This document shows positions 16,285-23,610 of a DNA stretch of 28,466 nt, piece by piece (position 1 is the stretch's first letter; each line of letters opens with the position of its first letter). Source of the DNA: Eubacterium sp. CAG:248 (GTDB lineage Bacteria > Bacillota > Clostridia > Lachnospirales > Lachnospiraceae). Position numbers and translations under genes: made by a program. The DNA lies in NCBI GenBank assembly GCA_000436475.1, contig FR886208.1, positions 1-28,466 of the forward strand. The letters run 5' to 3'. The notes under the pieces were generated by a model. It did no database searches and was not told the origin of the DNA. It was given only the letters and a program-made list of their open reading frames with translations.

Positions 16285-16926
16285 ATGAGAATCGCTTTAA
16301 TCAATGAAAACAGCCAGGCTGCCAAGAATGAAATGATCTATGCTAATCTTAAGAAGGTGGCTGAAAGCAAGGGACATACAGTTGATAACTATGGTATGTA
16401 TTCAGCAGATGATAATGAACAGCTTACATATGTACAGAATGGTATATTAGCTGCTATACTTCTTAACTCTGGTGCATGTGACTTCGTAGTAACAGGATGC
16501 GGAACAGGTGAAGGTGCTATGCTTGCACTTAACTCATTCCCTAACGTTCTTTGCGGACATGTTGTTGATCCTTCAGATGCTTATATGTTCATGCAGATTA
16601 ACGATGGCAATGCTATCGCACTTCCTTTCGCTAAAGGATTTGGATGGGGTGCTGAATTAAATCTTACATATATATTTGAAAAGTTATTCGAAGGCGAACC
16701 AGGTGGTGGTTACCCTAAGGAAAGAGTTGTTCCAGAACAGAGAAATAAAAAGATTCTTGATGAAGTAAGAAAGGTTACTCTTAACCAGGATCTTATAAGT
16801 GTTCTTAAAGGTCTTGACCAGGATCTCGTTAAGGGTGCTGTTGCAGGTAAGCAGTTTAAGGAGCTTTTCTTTGCTAACTGCAAGGATGAGGCTATTGCTG
16901 AATATGTTAAGACATTACTCGCATAA
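16285..16926 (+). CDS. RpiB/LacA/LacB-family sugar-phosphate isomerase
   Basis: Protein of 213 aa whose first 150 residues are an RpiB/LacAB fold: IALINENSQAAKNE, then CDFVVTGCGTGEGAMLALNS, equivalent to the family's GCGTGxG active-site loop, then NDGNAIALPFAKGFGWGAEL. Members interconvert aldose and ketose phosphates (ribose 5-phosphate/ribulose 5-phosphate or galactose 6-phosphate/tagatose 6-phosphate). The C-terminal 60 residues are an extension not in classic RpiB (about 150 aa). The substrate is unknown; in a likely pectin user a uronate-derived sugar is possible but unproven. The ATG at 16285 has GAGG 8 nt upstream, with a micro-ORF (ATGAGG...TAATG) ending on the start. Single-gene unit, divergent from the sigma-like gene. 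Confidence 0.85.
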   Translation: MRIALINENSQAAKNEMIYANLKKVAESKGHTVDNYGMYSADDNEQLTYVQNGILAAILLNSGACDFVVTGCGTGEGAMLALNSFPNVLCGHVVDPSDAYMFMQINDGNAIALPFAKGFGWGAELNLTYIFEKLFEGEPGGGYPKERVVPEQRNKKILDEVRKVTLNQDLISVLKGLDQDLVKGAVAGKQFKELFFANCKDEAIAEYVKTLLA

Positions 16927-16940
16927 AATACCGCTGTTTA

Positions 16941-17098
16941 GCTGAATATCAGTTGAATAATAGTTAAACAACAGACAATTAACAGACAATTAAGGCTTGT
17001 TTGGTATTTTAAGAATATGTAAAAGTAACATTTTGGTTCCTTATTCTTAAAACACCCAACAAGCCTTATTCTATCTGTTATTCACTTCTGTTATTCAA
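16941..17098. repeat. Long imperfect inverted repeat between convergent genes
   Basis: The core arms AAGGCTTGTT / AACAAGCCTT and TTTTAAGAATA / TATTCTTAAAA (about 16992-17067) are flanked by outer arms made of two TGAATAnnAG units on the left (from 16943 and 16954) and two inverted TGAATAACAG units on the right (17075-17084, 17088-17097). ACAGACAATTA occurs twice in tandem in the left arm. No clear U-run follows on either strand, so it is not a standard terminator. It fills most of the space between the isomerase and bioY. Confidence 0.7.
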
Positions 17099-17127
17099 AA
17101 TAATTATTTTCACTAAATAAACTGTTT

Positions 17128-17703
17128 TTATGCTGCCTTCGCATCAGCCTTAATATTGTTTAATAATCCTGCCTTAACAAGAGCATATCTTACAGCATGG
17201 CCTAACAATGTAGCTATAACTATCTTTCCAAGATCAAATACTATAAAAGGATATACACAAACCTTAAGTGCATATAACAATGAGCAATGTGCACCATATA
17301 CGAACCATACTGTTCCAAGGCAATAGTCAACAAATGTTCCTAATACCCATCCAACTAATGTCAAAGCAAAATTTCTTTTAAACTTTTCTATAAAAAATCC
17401 ACCTATAAGAGCCATAAGCACAAATCCAACTATATATCCACCTGTTGGACCTGCTATCTTAGCCGGACCACCAACATAACCTGAAAAAACAGGAAGTCCA
17501 ACTATTCCAAGAAGAACATATATGCAATAACTGCACACTCCTGCCTTAGTACCTATAACATACACTGTAAAATAAACTACAAGATTAGTTAATGATATAG
17601 GAATAGGACCTATCGGTATAGACATAGGTGCTAAAATGCATGTAACTGCTGCCATTAATGCCATAAAACACAACTGATAAACTGTAAACTTTTTCTCTTT
17701 CAC
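17128..17703 (-). CDS. bioY: Biotin ECF transporter S component
   Basis: Integral membrane substrate-binding subunit for biotin uptake, working with a shared ECF energy-coupling module. It has about six hydrophobic segments in 191 aa, with family motifs PIGPIPISLTNLVVYF near residue 30 and AKIAGPTGGYIVGFVL in the middle (the GPTGGY biotin-binding loop). The best start is GTG at 17703, with GGAG 6 nt upstream; an in-frame ATG at 17715 overlaps that ribosome site and has none of its own. No ECF ATPase or EcfT gene is nearby, as expected for a group II S component. A BirA-like operator lies over the promoter. Confidence 0.94.
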   Translation of the reverse strand: MKEKKFTVYQLCFMALMAAVTCILAPMSIPIGPIPISLTNLVVYFTVYVIGTKAGVCSYCIYVLLGIVGLPVFSGYVGGPAKIAGPTGGYIVGFVLMALIGGFFIEKFKRNFALTLVGWVLGTFVDYCLGTVWFVYGAHCSLLYALKVCVYPFIVFDLGKIVIATLLGHAVRYALVKAGLLNNIKADAKAA

Positions 17704-17756
17704 TTTTGTCTCCATTCTGCACATAGTGCCTGTATTAATAAATTCATCATTTTATC

Positions 17757-17809
17757 AGTTTACATTTTAATTCTTATATTGTCAACTATTTTATTTTTCA
17801 AGTTAACAA
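17757..17809 (-). promoter_or_regulatory. bioY promoter with BirA-type biotin operator
   Basis: The inverted half-sites TTGTTAAC (17809-17802) and GTTGACAA (17786-17779) are separated by 15 bp, close to the known BirA consensus TTGTTAACC-N14-16-GGTTAACAA. The inner half-site contains the -35 TTGACA (17785-17780), which with a 17-bp spacer faces TAAACT (17762-17757). Bound BirA-biotinyl-AMP would therefore block polymerase. Confidence 0.75.
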
Positions 17810-17888
17810 TGTGCAAAAACCGCACATCTAGTATATTATTTCGAAAACGATCTACTAGAGTTGTAATACCGCTGCTTATCTGATAACC

Positions 17889-18323
17889 TTACTTACACTC
17901 TTCCCCAGCATATATATACTGTATCATTCCCGGACCAAGTGCATCTGTAGGTCTTGCTATGAAATTATGTTTTTCATAAAACTGTTCTCTTCCTTTCGCA
18001 CACATAAGACATAGCATCATCCTTGAGTTTTCATATGTAAGCGACTTTACATATGATATTATATGTTCGATAAGCATGCTTCCTATATGTTTACTCTGAT
18101 ACTCTGGTATTATAATAAGATCCTGGATATAACTGATAACCGCCTTATCTCCAACAACTCTTCCCATTCCTATAGGTCTGTCATCATCAAACACTGTAAA
18201 TACTTTAACACTGTTATCTAAAGCCGCCTGTGCCTGACTTCTTGTAAGCTTTATCCACTCAACTTTATCTCTAAGCGACATATATATATCAACATCTTTT
18301 ATATCTTCAACTATTTTTATCAT
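17889..18323 (-). CDS. GNAT-family N-acetyltransferase
   Basis: Acetyl-CoA-dependent N-acetyltransferase of 144 aa. The acetyl-CoA-binding core is visible: DLIIIPEYQSKHIGSMLIEH (motif A with the Q/RxxGxG/S form, here QSKHIGS), preceded by the strand IGMGRVVGDKAVISYIQ and followed by EQFYEKHNFIARP (motif B). The substrate is unknown. The ATG at 18323 is preferred over the GTG at 18335, although the ribosome site (GGAAGAG) is close. It lies between the bioY operator and the pectinesterase promoter as its own unit. Confidence 0.88.
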   Translation of the reverse strand: MIKIVEDIKDVDIYMSLRDKVEWIKLTRSQAQAALDNSVKVFTVFDDDRPIGMGRVVGDKAVISYIQDLIIIPEYQSKHIGSMLIEHIISYVKSLTYENSRMMLCLMCAKGREQFYEKHNFIARPTDALGPGMIQYIYAGEECK

Positions 18324-18410
18324 AATCTCTTCCACTTCCTATAATTTCCTGATAAGTATACAATTTTTGCGAATAATTGTCTATAAAAGCATTTTAAGTT
18401 TAAAAAAAAA

Positions 18411-18419
18411 TGTTATAAT
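18411..18419 (+). promoter_or_regulatory. Extended -10 promoter of the pectinesterase gene
   Basis: TGTTATAAT gives a perfect -10 with the upstream TG of an extended -10. No convincing -35 is seen at the right distance, only an A-run. The start would be near 18426, leaving about 115 nt of leader. Confidence 0.6.
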
Positions 18420-18539
18420 AGTATTTAATGTGATATTATGTACATATCGAAGCCCAGATGCGGTTGTAGCTTAAATGCAGCATTTTACAAAGCATGTGGT
18501 GTTCAAAAATACTTTTATATAAAAGGGGAATTTATTATT

Positions 18540-19481
18540 ATGATTACTGTATCTAAAGACAACACTGGCGACTTCAACTCAGTTCAGGCTGCTGTGGATT
18601 CTATCAATCCTGCATGTGGTGGCGAAACTATTTTTATTAAAAATGGCATCTATAAAGAACGTGTTGAAATAAAAAAAGACAATATAACTCTTATTGGTGA
18701 GTCCAGCGAACACACTATTATAACAGAGGGATATTATGCTCTTATGACTATGGAAGATGGCAGCAAAAGAGGTACCTTCAGATCTTATACTTTCTTTGTC
18801 AATGCCAACAATTTCAGTGCATTTAATCTTACCTTTGAAAATTCAGCAGGTTTTGGCAAAAAGGTAGGACAGGCAATAGCAGTTTATGCAGAAGGTGATA
18901 ATCTTGTATTTAAAAACTGCCGTATGTTAGGTCATCAGGATACACTTTTTACCGGTCCTCTTCCATTTAAAGAAAAACAGCCAGGAGGTTTTATCGGTCC
19001 AACTGAATTTGCTCCAAGAATACCTACAAAACAGTTATATGAAGACTGCTATATATGTGGAGAAATAGACTTTATATTTGGAAGTGCAACGGCTTATTTT
19101 AAAAACTGCACTCTGTATGCCTTAAACCGCAACGAAACAATAAACAGTTATTATACCGCACCATCAACATATGAAAACCAGCAATATGGATATGTATTTG
19201 ACAACTGCACTTTTACAGGAAACTGTCCACCACAGACCTGCTACCTTAGCCGTCCATGGAGAATTCACGCTAAGGTCGTATTGTTAAACTGTGAATATTC
19301 CAACCAGGTTGTAAAAGATGGCTTTCATGACTGGAACAAACCAGAAGCTCATGATACTGTATATTATGCTGAATATAATGGACATGGTCCTGGGTATTGT
19401 CCTGATAAAAGAGCCTCATTCGTCCACATACTTACTGATGAAGAGGCAGCTATGTACAAAAAAGAATACATTTTAAAATAA
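18540..19481 (+). CDS. Pectin methylesterase without signal peptide (CE8 family)
   Basis: Removes methyl groups from homogalacturonan or its oligomers, releasing methanol. The 313-aa protein is a right-handed beta-helix of carbohydrate esterase family 8. All hallmark motifs are present: GIYKERVEI, the oxyanion Gln in GQAIAVYAEG, GHQDTLFTG with the acid/base Asp, EIDFIFGSATAYF with the nucleophilic Asp, and YLSRPWR with the substrate-binding Arg. The start ATG at 18540 has AAGGGGAA upstream. The upstream open frame to 18438 has no ribosome site, lies just after the predicted transcription start and does not resemble a signal peptide. With no export signal the enzyme is probably cytoplasmic, acting on imported methylated oligogalacturonides. 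Single-gene unit ending at a strong hairpin. Confidence 0.93.
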   Translation: MITVSKDNTGDFNSVQAAVDSINPACGGETIFIKNGIYKERVEIKKDNITLIGESSEHTIITEGYYALMTMEDGSKRGTFRSYTFFVNANNFSAFNLTFENSAGFGKKVGQAIAVYAEGDNLVFKNCRMLGHQDTLFTGPLPFKEKQPGGFIGPTEFAPRIPTKQLYEDCYICGEIDFIFGSATAYFKNCTLYALNRNETINSYYTAPSTYENQQYGYVFDNCTFTGNCPPQTCYLSRPWRIHAKVVLLNCEYSNQVVKDGFHDWNKPEAHDTVYYAEYNGHGPGYCPDKRASFVHILTDEEAAMYKKEYILK

Positions 19482-19542
19482 ATATCCCAGAAAAATGCTT
19501 ATAAAGAACAGCTTAAATATCATCCTTGCATGAATTTTAACA

Positions 19543-19614
19543 AAAAGTACTCCCTTTAAGAAAGACAAGTCTTATATTACACCTGTCTTTCTTAAAGGGA
19601 GTACTTTTAATATA
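19543..19614. terminator. Bidirectional terminator with perfect 25-bp stem
   Basis: Perfect arms at 19543-19567 and 19584-19608 with a 16-nt loop; the ends are AAAA and TTTT, so either strand ends in a short U-run. It lies between the convergent pectinesterase and lipoprotein genes. The stem is unusually long for an intrinsic terminator. Confidence 0.8.
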
Positions 19615-19659
19615 ATTAATAATTCTATAATTTTATCCATATCCTTTAAGGTGCCATCA

Positions 19660-20373
19660 CTACTGCAGTGTGATTGTTTCCACTGTCTTAGAACCTGACA
19701 GAACTTCCATCTTCATATCAGAAGACTTAACCGCAGAATCTGCTGGAACCTGGAATATCGCTACTGCTGTATAACTATCACCTGGCTTAATGCTCACTCC
19801 ATCAAGTCCACATATATCATCCTTAAGCATAGACTTGTACTGGTTATATGTTCCACCGCCTATGTTAAGCTTCATAGTAACTGACGATGATTTAGTCGTT
19901 GCTGTTACTGCCGCTGACCCTGTATTCTTAATAGCGAATTCAACTGCAACTACCTTACATCCACTATCTGCTGGAACACATACTGCATATGCCTCTGTCG
20001 GATATCTTTCACCTATAGAAACAGCCTTATACTTAACTTCAACACCACTTAAACCAAGTGCCTGTGAAAGGCTTGATGCTGTTGTGTTTACATCTGCGGC
20101 AGCAGTTGTTGCTGTAACTGTTCCTGCCTTAGTTGCTGTCGTCATACCAGCTGCCGTAGAACTGGCATTGCCCAAACTGCTTGTATGCCCAGTATTAGGA
20201 CTGTTTAACTTAGTATATTTCCATTCATTATCATATGAGTGTTTAAGTAATGAACCTGCCACATATTCGGCTATCATATCATTCTGCTCTTCTGTTAATG
20301 TAACATTATCACCGCAACCTGACAATGCAAACACACCAACCATGCATAACGCTGCCAAAGCTAATCTCTTCAT
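19660..20373 (-). CDS. Lipoprotein with Thr/Ala-rich linker, third gene of a two-component operon
   Basis: Secreted lipoprotein of 237 aa. The signal peptide MKRLALAALCMVGVFALSGC ends in the lipobox LSGC, with Cys20 as the lipidation site. A short helical segment (EEQNDMIAEYVAGSLLKHSY) is followed by a Ser/Thr/Ala-rich flexible linker (about 60-105) and a C-terminal beta-sandwich-like domain (VVAVEFAIKNTGSAAVTA, YTAVAIFQVP) similar in pattern to DUF4352/DUF5067-type domains. Function unknown. It starts 43 nt after the histidine kinase stop, so it is likely co-transcribed and may be an accessory sensor or output of that system. The ATG at 20373 fits the signal peptide; the longer frame to 20475 overlaps the kinase gene. 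Confidence 0.88.
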   Translation of the reverse strand: MKRLALAALCMVGVFALSGCGDNVTLTEEQNDMIAEYVAGSLLKHSYDNEWKYTKLNSPNTGHTSSLGNASSTAAGMTTATKAGTVTATTAAADVNTTASSLSQALGLSGVEVKYKAVSIGERYPTEAYAVCVPADSGCKVVAVEFAIKNTGSAAVTATTKSSSVTMKLNIGGGTYNQYKSMLKDDICGLDGVSIKPGDSYTAVAIFQVPADSAVKSSDMKMEVLSGSKTVETITLQ

Positions 20374-20416
20374 AATATAACAATCTCCATTCAACCTTAT
20401 AACTATTAGAATTGTA

Positions 20417-22087
20417 TCACAATTTACAGTCAAGGTCAAACCAGAACTCAACACCATCAGAAAGATTATTGACACCGCAAGTCTTACCCATAGATTCGAC
20501 TATAGCCTTTACTATAGAAAGTCCTATACCATTGCCACCATATTCTCTCGTTCTTGCTTTATCAACCTTATAAAACTTTTCCCATATATGCTCTATGTCA
20601 GCCTCTGGTATATTATTTCCCGTGTTAAACACTGACACTCTTACATTATCTTTATCTATCTGTCCTACTTTTATCTTTATTATATTTTCATTGCAGCAAT
20701 GATTGATAGCATTAGACAGATAATTAGTAACAACTTCTTCAACCTTATACTCATCAGCCCATACATACAAAGGTGTATCTAAAATATCATATGTAATACT
20801 TAAGTTTTTCTGCGTTGCCCTTAACTCATTAGCATTGACTACTGACTTTACAAGCTCATTAATATCGAATCTCTCCATAACAAGCTCATCTTCGCCAAAC
20901 TCTATCTGATTAAGTGTAAGCAATCTCTTTACCATATTATTCATCTTGGCTGCTTCATCCATAATAACACTACAATAAAAGTCCATACTTTCAGGATCAT
21001 CAGTTATTCCTTCCTTTAATCCCTCCGCATATCCTTGTATGAGTGCAATTGGTGTTTTTAACTCATGGGAAACATTAGAAAGAAAATCTGTCCTCATCTT
21101 CTCAAGTTTCTCCTTCTTATCTATATCCCTTTGCAGTTCAAGATTCGCCGTCTTAAGCTGCGATATATTCTCTTCAAGCTTCTGTGACATATTATTCATG
21201 CTTTTACCAAGAAGCCCTATCTCACCTTTATCTTTTCCATCATACTTAATATCAAAATCAAGCTCAGACATACGTTCAGCTATATTAGACAGCTGCTTTA
21301 TAGGTCTTGATATATATGAAGATAAAACAAATGCTGCAATAATTCCTATAATAAGCGTTCCAATACCTATATAAGTTATAAATGTATTTGAAATATGGAC
21401 ATTATCCTTTATACCCTGTATAGGTGTCCTTATGAGGATAAAATTACCATTATCAAGTGTTCCCCATAATTCTATGTAATCGTCAAGCAGACGGCTGTCA
21501 TATACCTTCTGCACTGTATATTTATCGCTCTGGTATAAAATATCTCTTGTTTCACTGGCACCATTGCCCGACATATCTATAATCTTTTCAGGAAGCGTTT
21601 TCTTACCAGCATTTCTATCACCATTATCTGAATTATCACCTGCATTATCTGGCAGATCATCTGGCCTGCCATCGCCGTTCCTGTTTTCATCTGGCTGCTC
21701 CTGCATTGAACCCGACTTATCCGGCATCCCTTGGAATATATCATTATTGAAAATGCTCTTTTTTAATCTTTCAAGCATCATCTCATCACCATGAGTACTT
21801 ACATAAAAAGTTGTCCAGTCACTATTTACTATTATTATTGACATACCTTTAGATGTAGACACCTGTTCAAGATTATTTCTAAGGTCTGTGTCAGATATAG
21901 AACCTGCGCTATACTGATTACACGCATCATCTATACTTTCATAAGCATTCAGCATCGCTTCCTGCTTATCCTGCATATAAAACTTTTCGGAAAAAGTTAT
22001 ATTAAAAAGCAGCAGCATAACTATAAGTATACATATTATACCTGCAAACAAAACTGTAATCTTAAACCTAATCGAATGTTTTCCCAT
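20417..22087 (-). CDS. Sensor histidine kinase
   Basis: Membrane sensor kinase of 556 aa, partner of the adjacent response regulator. Order: transmembrane helix 1 (about 9-30), extracytoplasmic sensor domain, transmembrane helix 2 (about 237-258), HAMP, a coiled-coil linker, HisKA with phosphoacceptor His in FLSNVSHELKTPIALIQGY (near 340), and HATPase with N-box NYLSNAINH, G1 VFNTGNNIP, F-box WEKFYKVDKA and G2 GNGIGLSIVK. The sensor domain has an acidic Asp/Asn/Gly-rich insert at about 125-160 containing ENRNGDGRPDD. Start: ATG at 22087 with GAGG 7 nt upstream, directly after the regulator stop (22090); a TTG at 22093 also lies in frame. The stimulus is unknown. Confidence 0.94.
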   Translation of the reverse strand: MGKHSIRFKITVLFAGIICILIVMLLLFNITFSEKFYMQDKQEAMLNAYESIDDACNQYSAGSISDTDLRNNLEQVSTSKGMSIIIVNSDWTTFYVSTHGDEMMLERLKKSIFNNDIFQGMPDKSGSMQEQPDENRNGDGRPDDLPDNAGDNSDNGDRNAGKKTLPEKIIDMSGNGASETRDILYQSDKYTVQKVYDSRLLDDYIELWGTLDNGNFILIRTPIQGIKDNVHISNTFITYIGIGTLIIGIIAAFVLSSYISRPIKQLSNIAERMSELDFDIKYDGKDKGEIGLLGKSMNNMSQKLEENISQLKTANLELQRDIDKKEKLEKMRTDFLSNVSHELKTPIALIQGYAEGLKEGITDDPESMDFYCSVIMDEAAKMNNMVKRLLTLNQIEFGEDELVMERFDINELVKSVVNANELRATQKNLSITYDILDTPLYVWADEYKVEEVVTNYLSNAINHCCNENIIKIKVGQIDKDNVRVSVFNTGNNIPEADIEHIWEKFYKVDKARTREYGGNGIGLSIVKAIVESMGKTCGVNNLSDGVEFWFDLDCKL

Positions 22088-22089
22088 TA

Positions 22090-22770
22090 TCAATCCTCTA
22101 CTTCAAACTTATAGCCCATGCCCCATATAGTCTTTATATAGTCGCCTTTATCGCCAAGTTTTTTTCTTAACTTCTTGACATGCGTATCAATCGTTCTAGC
22201 ATCGCCGAAATAATCATAATTCCATACATTGTTAAGAATCTTTTCCCTGGATAATGCAATCCCTTTATTATCCACAAAATAAGTAAGAAGCTCAAACTCT
22301 TTAAAGCTTAATTCTATCTCTTCATCATTAATCTTAACTATATGTGCAGCCTTATTGATAACTATGCCTCCTACATCTATCATTTCACTGCTGTCTATGC
22401 TATATGACCTTCTTATAAGTGCATCAACTCTGGCAGTAAGAATCTTAGGACTAAATGGTTTGGAAATATATTCATCAGCCCCACAGTCAAAGCCATTAAG
22501 CTCACTTGCCTCATCGCTCTTTGCCGTAAGCATAATGATAGGTACATTTGAATTCTTACGTATCTGTCTGCATGTATCCCACCCATTCATCTTAGGCATC
22601 ATAACATCAAGTATAACAAGCGATATATTCTTATCCTCATAAAACTTATCAATAGCCTCTTCACCATCACCAGCTTCTATAACCTGATATCCTTTCCTTG
22701 TAAGAAAGTCACTTACAAGCTTTCTCATCCTGCTTTCATCATCAACCATTAAAACTTTCAAACTATCCAT
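22090..22770 (-). CDS. OmpR-family response regulator
   Basis: Two-component response regulator of 226 aa. The receiver domain (1-120) has the acidic pair Asp10/Asp11, phosphoacceptor Asp55 in LVILDVMMPK, Thr81 in MLTAKSDE and Lys103 in ISKPF. The C-terminal OmpR/PhoB winged-helix domain contains LSFKEFELLTYFVDN, VWNYDYFGDARTIDTHVKKL and GMGYKFEVED. GGAG lies 8 nt before the ATG at 22770. It heads the operon regulator-kinase-lipoprotein. Two direct repeats over the operon's -35 are candidate binding sites for this protein. Confidence 0.95.
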   Translation of the reverse strand: MDSLKVLMVDDESRMRKLVSDFLTRKGYQVIEAGDGEEAIDKFYEDKNISLVILDVMMPKMNGWDTCRQIRKNSNVPIIMLTAKSDEASELNGFDCGADEYISKPFSPKILTARVDALIRRSYSIDSSEMIDVGGIVINKAAHIVKINDEEIELSFKEFELLTYFVDNKGIALSREKILNNVWNYDYFGDARTIDTHVKKLRKKLGDKGDYIKTIWGMGYKFEVED

Positions 22771-22867
22771 ACAATTATCTCCAATCTTTTCCTATGTGTA
22801 GAATTCGTCATATTTCCTGTAAAATTGATATCATTCATTGTATCTGCTACATTTACACTCTTTATAC

Positions 22868-22926
22868 AATATATGATAGATAATAAATATGTTCAAAATG
22901 TGTTCTTACTGTTAATAAAATGTGTT
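22868..22926 (-). promoter_or_regulatory. Promoter of the two-component operon with direct repeats
   Basis: On the minus strand TTGAAC (22896-22891), a 17-bp spacer and TATATT (22873-22868). Two identical 10-bp repeats (AACACATTTT on the minus strand; 22926-22917 and 22904-22895) are 22 bp apart, two helical turns, with the inner one overlapping the -35. Such spacing is typical of OmpR-family dimer sites and suggests autoregulation. Confidence 0.6.
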
Positions 22927-22938
22927 TATAAATGAATT

Positions 22939-23520
22939 TTATTTTCTGTTATTAAGTTCATTTTCCCTTGCGTTAAGCGACTGTTCCTGTGACTGAAGCT
23001 GCTCCTGCCATTGTGCATACTTATTCTGCAGGTTTACCTCGTAATTAATAATATTGGGATTAGAGCTTGTATTTAGTATAATAAACATTGCCACTATGAT
23101 GATTACAAGAATCACATTTATTATCATGACTCTTGTAAAATTATTCTTATATCTGGCAGCCTTTATCGACAAATCTCTTAATTCACTCTTGAATTCACTA
23201 CGTTCCCTTCTTTTATTAATCTCATCTTGTGTATCAGTATTAATAGGAATAGGCTGTATCTTATCATTCGGTATCTCACTACTTTTATATAAAAATGTCT
23301 GCAATGATTTAAGGTAATTCATACCTATCTGTGTAGAAAAAAGCTTTCTTTCTATAATCTTGTTATATAGACTGTACACCTGCTTGGGATCCTTGCTGTT
23401 TGTCTTCGACGACACATATTTAATAGCATTCAGCTCGTCCTTTGCTATCTGTGCATCCTCTTTGGAAGTAAATTCATAACCTCCTACCATAAACTTTCTT
23501 TTATCCTTTTCTTCTGTCAT
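22939..23520 (-). CDS. Unknown membrane protein with one TM helix and C-terminal coiled coil
   Basis: I do not recognise this 193-aa protein. A charged N-terminal region (MTEEKDKRKFMVGGYEFTSK) is followed by a helical region rich in Lys and Ser (EDAQIAKDELNAIKYVSSKT, about 17-90) and a basic stretch before one hydrophobic helix (about 128-149, INVILVIIIVAMFIIL). The C-terminal 40 residues are Gln/Glu/Asn-rich (QWQEQLQSQEQSLNAREN) with coiled-coil spacing. No signal peptide precedes the helix, so the N-terminal part is probably cytoplasmic and the coiled coil outside. AGGAGG lies 7 nt before the ATG. It sits between the YbaK-type gene and the two-component operon on the same strand. Confidence 0.8.
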   Translation of the reverse strand: MTEEKDKRKFMVGGYEFTSKEDAQIAKDELNAIKYVSSKTNSKDPKQVYSLYNKIIERKLFSTQIGMNYLKSLQTFLYKSSEIPNDKIQPIPINTDTQDEINKRRERSEFKSELRDLSIKAARYKNNFTRVMIINVILVIIIVAMFIILNTSSNPNIINYEVNLQNKYAQWQEQLQSQEQSLNARENELNNRK

Positions 23521-23610
23521 ATGCCCGCCTCCTCTCTTGCTTTTACATGTAAGATTTATCTGATGCTTGGCATCGCTTTATGCCTTTTATAAAACACACA
23601 TGGCTTTATT

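Noticed and set aside
17811..17888. A terminator after the GNAT gene
   Set aside because: Only a weak CTAGTA/TACTAG pairing is visible, and the GC-poor stem is not followed by a convincing U-run.
18438..18539. N-terminal extension of the pectinesterase as a possible signal peptide
   Set aside because: No hydrophobic core of signal type, no ribosome site, and it begins right after the predicted transcription start.
23521..23610. Hairpins (GGCAT...ATGCC and GATGC...GCATC) after the YbaK-type gene as a terminator
   Set aside because: The stems are 5 bp, overlap each other and lack a U-run.
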